Shown piece by piece: positions 63,365 through 64,000 of a DNA stretch of 64,000 nucleotides. Source of the DNA: Roseiarcus sp963813195 (GTDB taxonomy: Bacteria > Pseudomonadota > Alphaproteobacteria > Rhizobiales > Beijerinckiaceae); the NCBI GenBank assembly GCA_963813195.1, contig CAWEYC010000022.1, positions 62,001-126,000 of the forward strand, written 5' to 3'. The notes below the pieces were generated by a model. It saw only the letters and a list, made by a program, of their open reading frames with translations. It had not been told where the DNA came from and searched no databases. A program made the translations under genes and the position numbers. Every line of letters begins with the position of its first letter. Position 1 is the stretch's first letter.

Positions 63365-63847
63365 TTGGCTTATCTCTTTGCCCTCAACGAGGGGGTGGCG
63401 GGGGCGACGCAACGCCTACGCTGGCCGGCGTTAGTGGTCGTGTTCTTCGCTTACGCGAGCTTCATCCTCTGGCGGGCGCTGCGCCAGGACGGCGCAACTC
63501 CGTCCCAGGCGCTCAGCCTGTATGCCAGCTTCGCCTATGCGGCTTTCCAATGGTGCAGCATCGTCGCCATCCTTGGCTTCGGCCGGCGCTGGTTGAACCG
63601 CGATGCGCCGGTGCGCCGCTATCTCACCGAAGCGGTGTTTCCCTTCTACAGCCATCAAGTCTTTGTCGGCCGCGCCGAGATCGGGGCCGCCTGGTCGAGG
63701 CGCTCCAACGAAGGCCGCGATTACCTCTCGGTCAAGCTGGACGATCCGAGCTTCAACGCCCCGATCTACGCCAACCTCTTCGACGACGAAGATGGCGACG
63801 GCTACACCCTCATCTGGTCGCGCAGCCGAAAGCCCAACGGCGACTGA
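63365..63847 (+). CDS. Chimeric ORF: acyltransferase-3 fragment joined to DUF736 C-terminus
   Basis: 160 residues. Residues 1-95 look like the last membrane helices of an acyltransferase-3 type protein (LVVVFFAYASFILWRALRQD, WCSIVAILGFGRRWLNRDAP, EAVFPFY). From about residue 97 the sequence is the second half of a DUF736 protein: VFVGRAEIGAAWSRRSNEGR, DYLSVKLDDPSFNAPIYANL, FDDEDGDGYTLIWSR. The join near 63,652 is in frame. Neither parent is complete, so this is a recombination product, probably without the function of either parent. DUF736 genes are typical plasmid/ICE markers. Confidence 0.75.
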   Translation: MAYLFALNEGVAGATQRLRWPALVVVFFAYASFILWRALRQDGATPSQALSLYASFAYAAFQWCSIVAILGFGRRWLNRDAPVRRYLTEAVFPFYSHQVFVGRAEIGAAWSRRSNEGRDYLSVKLDDPSFNAPIYANLFDDEDGDGYTLIWSRSRKPNGD

Positions 63848-63862
63848 GCCTAACTCGCCAAA

Positions 63863-63893
63863 ATGCCCCGCTCGGACCTCCGGGCGGGGCTTT
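63863..63893 (+). terminator. Terminator after the DUF736 chimera
   Basis: GCCCCGC and GCGGGGC form a stem around a TCGGACCTCCGG-like loop, followed by TTTC. It is probably the native terminator of the DUF736 gene. The last 100 bp of the window hold no visible gene. Confidence 0.6.
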
Positions 63894-64000
63894 CAAGTTC
63901 GAACGTTGCAACGCCGCTGCGCGGGTCAGTCGCGAAAAAAGAGGGGTCGTGTCCCCGGTGGTGGTGTAGGAGGGAGCAAGCCGCTCGCGTAGCGCGCTTC

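Overview
The window is GC-rich chromosomal DNA from an alphaproteobacterium, most likely a Rhizobiales member of the Methylocystaceae/Beijerinckiaceae type. The evidence is a split HisZ/HisG pair, a class II DAHP synthase, a DnaG whose zinc-finger cysteines are replaced (a Bradyrhizobium/Methylobacterium-like trait), a SAM-II riboswitch before metZ, and a MucR regulator. The genus assignment is inference.

Bases 1-13,644 and 16,965-36,935 are housekeeping backbone. In order: the frameshifted 5' part of a DUF3772/MscS-like channel gene; hisZ-hisG; thrC, an M16 peptidase and a GNAT enzyme; a membrane GGDEF/EAL protein; dnaG and rpoD; a TadD-like lipoprotein; a DHA2 exporter; an ABC-F ATPase; nadE; an AbrB antitoxin fused to a PIN-toxin stub; class II DAHP synthase; msrA; an MFS protein; fabI; a sigma/anti-sigma pair; a frameshifted leucyl aminopeptidase; a second TadD-like lipoprotein; rpsT; DUF3297; metZ with its riboswitch; a double-domain dCTP deaminase; and tRNA-Gly(CCC).

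A compact, AT-richer island (13,645-16,847) splits the 3' end of rpoD from a second, diverged copy of that 3' end, which still carries a strong terminator. The cargo is a small helical protein, a membrane-anchored DCD-like protein interrupted by one stop codon, DUF1643, a TIR-like protein and an Nmad2 protein. The layout looks like a cassette that entered at the rpoD 3' end and rebuilt the gene. Its nucleotide-centred gene content makes it the best candidate here for an undescribed conflict or defence system.

From tRNA-Gly to the right edge the sequence is accessory and mosaic. It holds an ISL3 transposase remnant, orphan phage- or plasmid-like genes, a LysR-type HTH protein beside a 24-bp tandem repeat array, a RecD2-like helicase, ArdC anti-restriction protein, a ParB-like protein with an internal deletion, an inserted allantoin-type catabolic cluster (broken MFS, GntR fusion, PuuE, racemase), a giant methyltransferase/strawberry-notch helicase, a Toprim protein, a DUF2493 SLOG protein, MucR, and several decayed genes ending in a chimeric DUF736 ORF. 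ardC and parB share a conserved two-stem leader that places the ribosome binding site in the stem, which suggests coordinated control at the RNA level. Three genes in accessory DNA are interrupted by single in-frame stops (TGA, TAA, TAG), and several other genes carry single-base frameshifts. Real decay and assembly error cannot be separated from the sequence alone.
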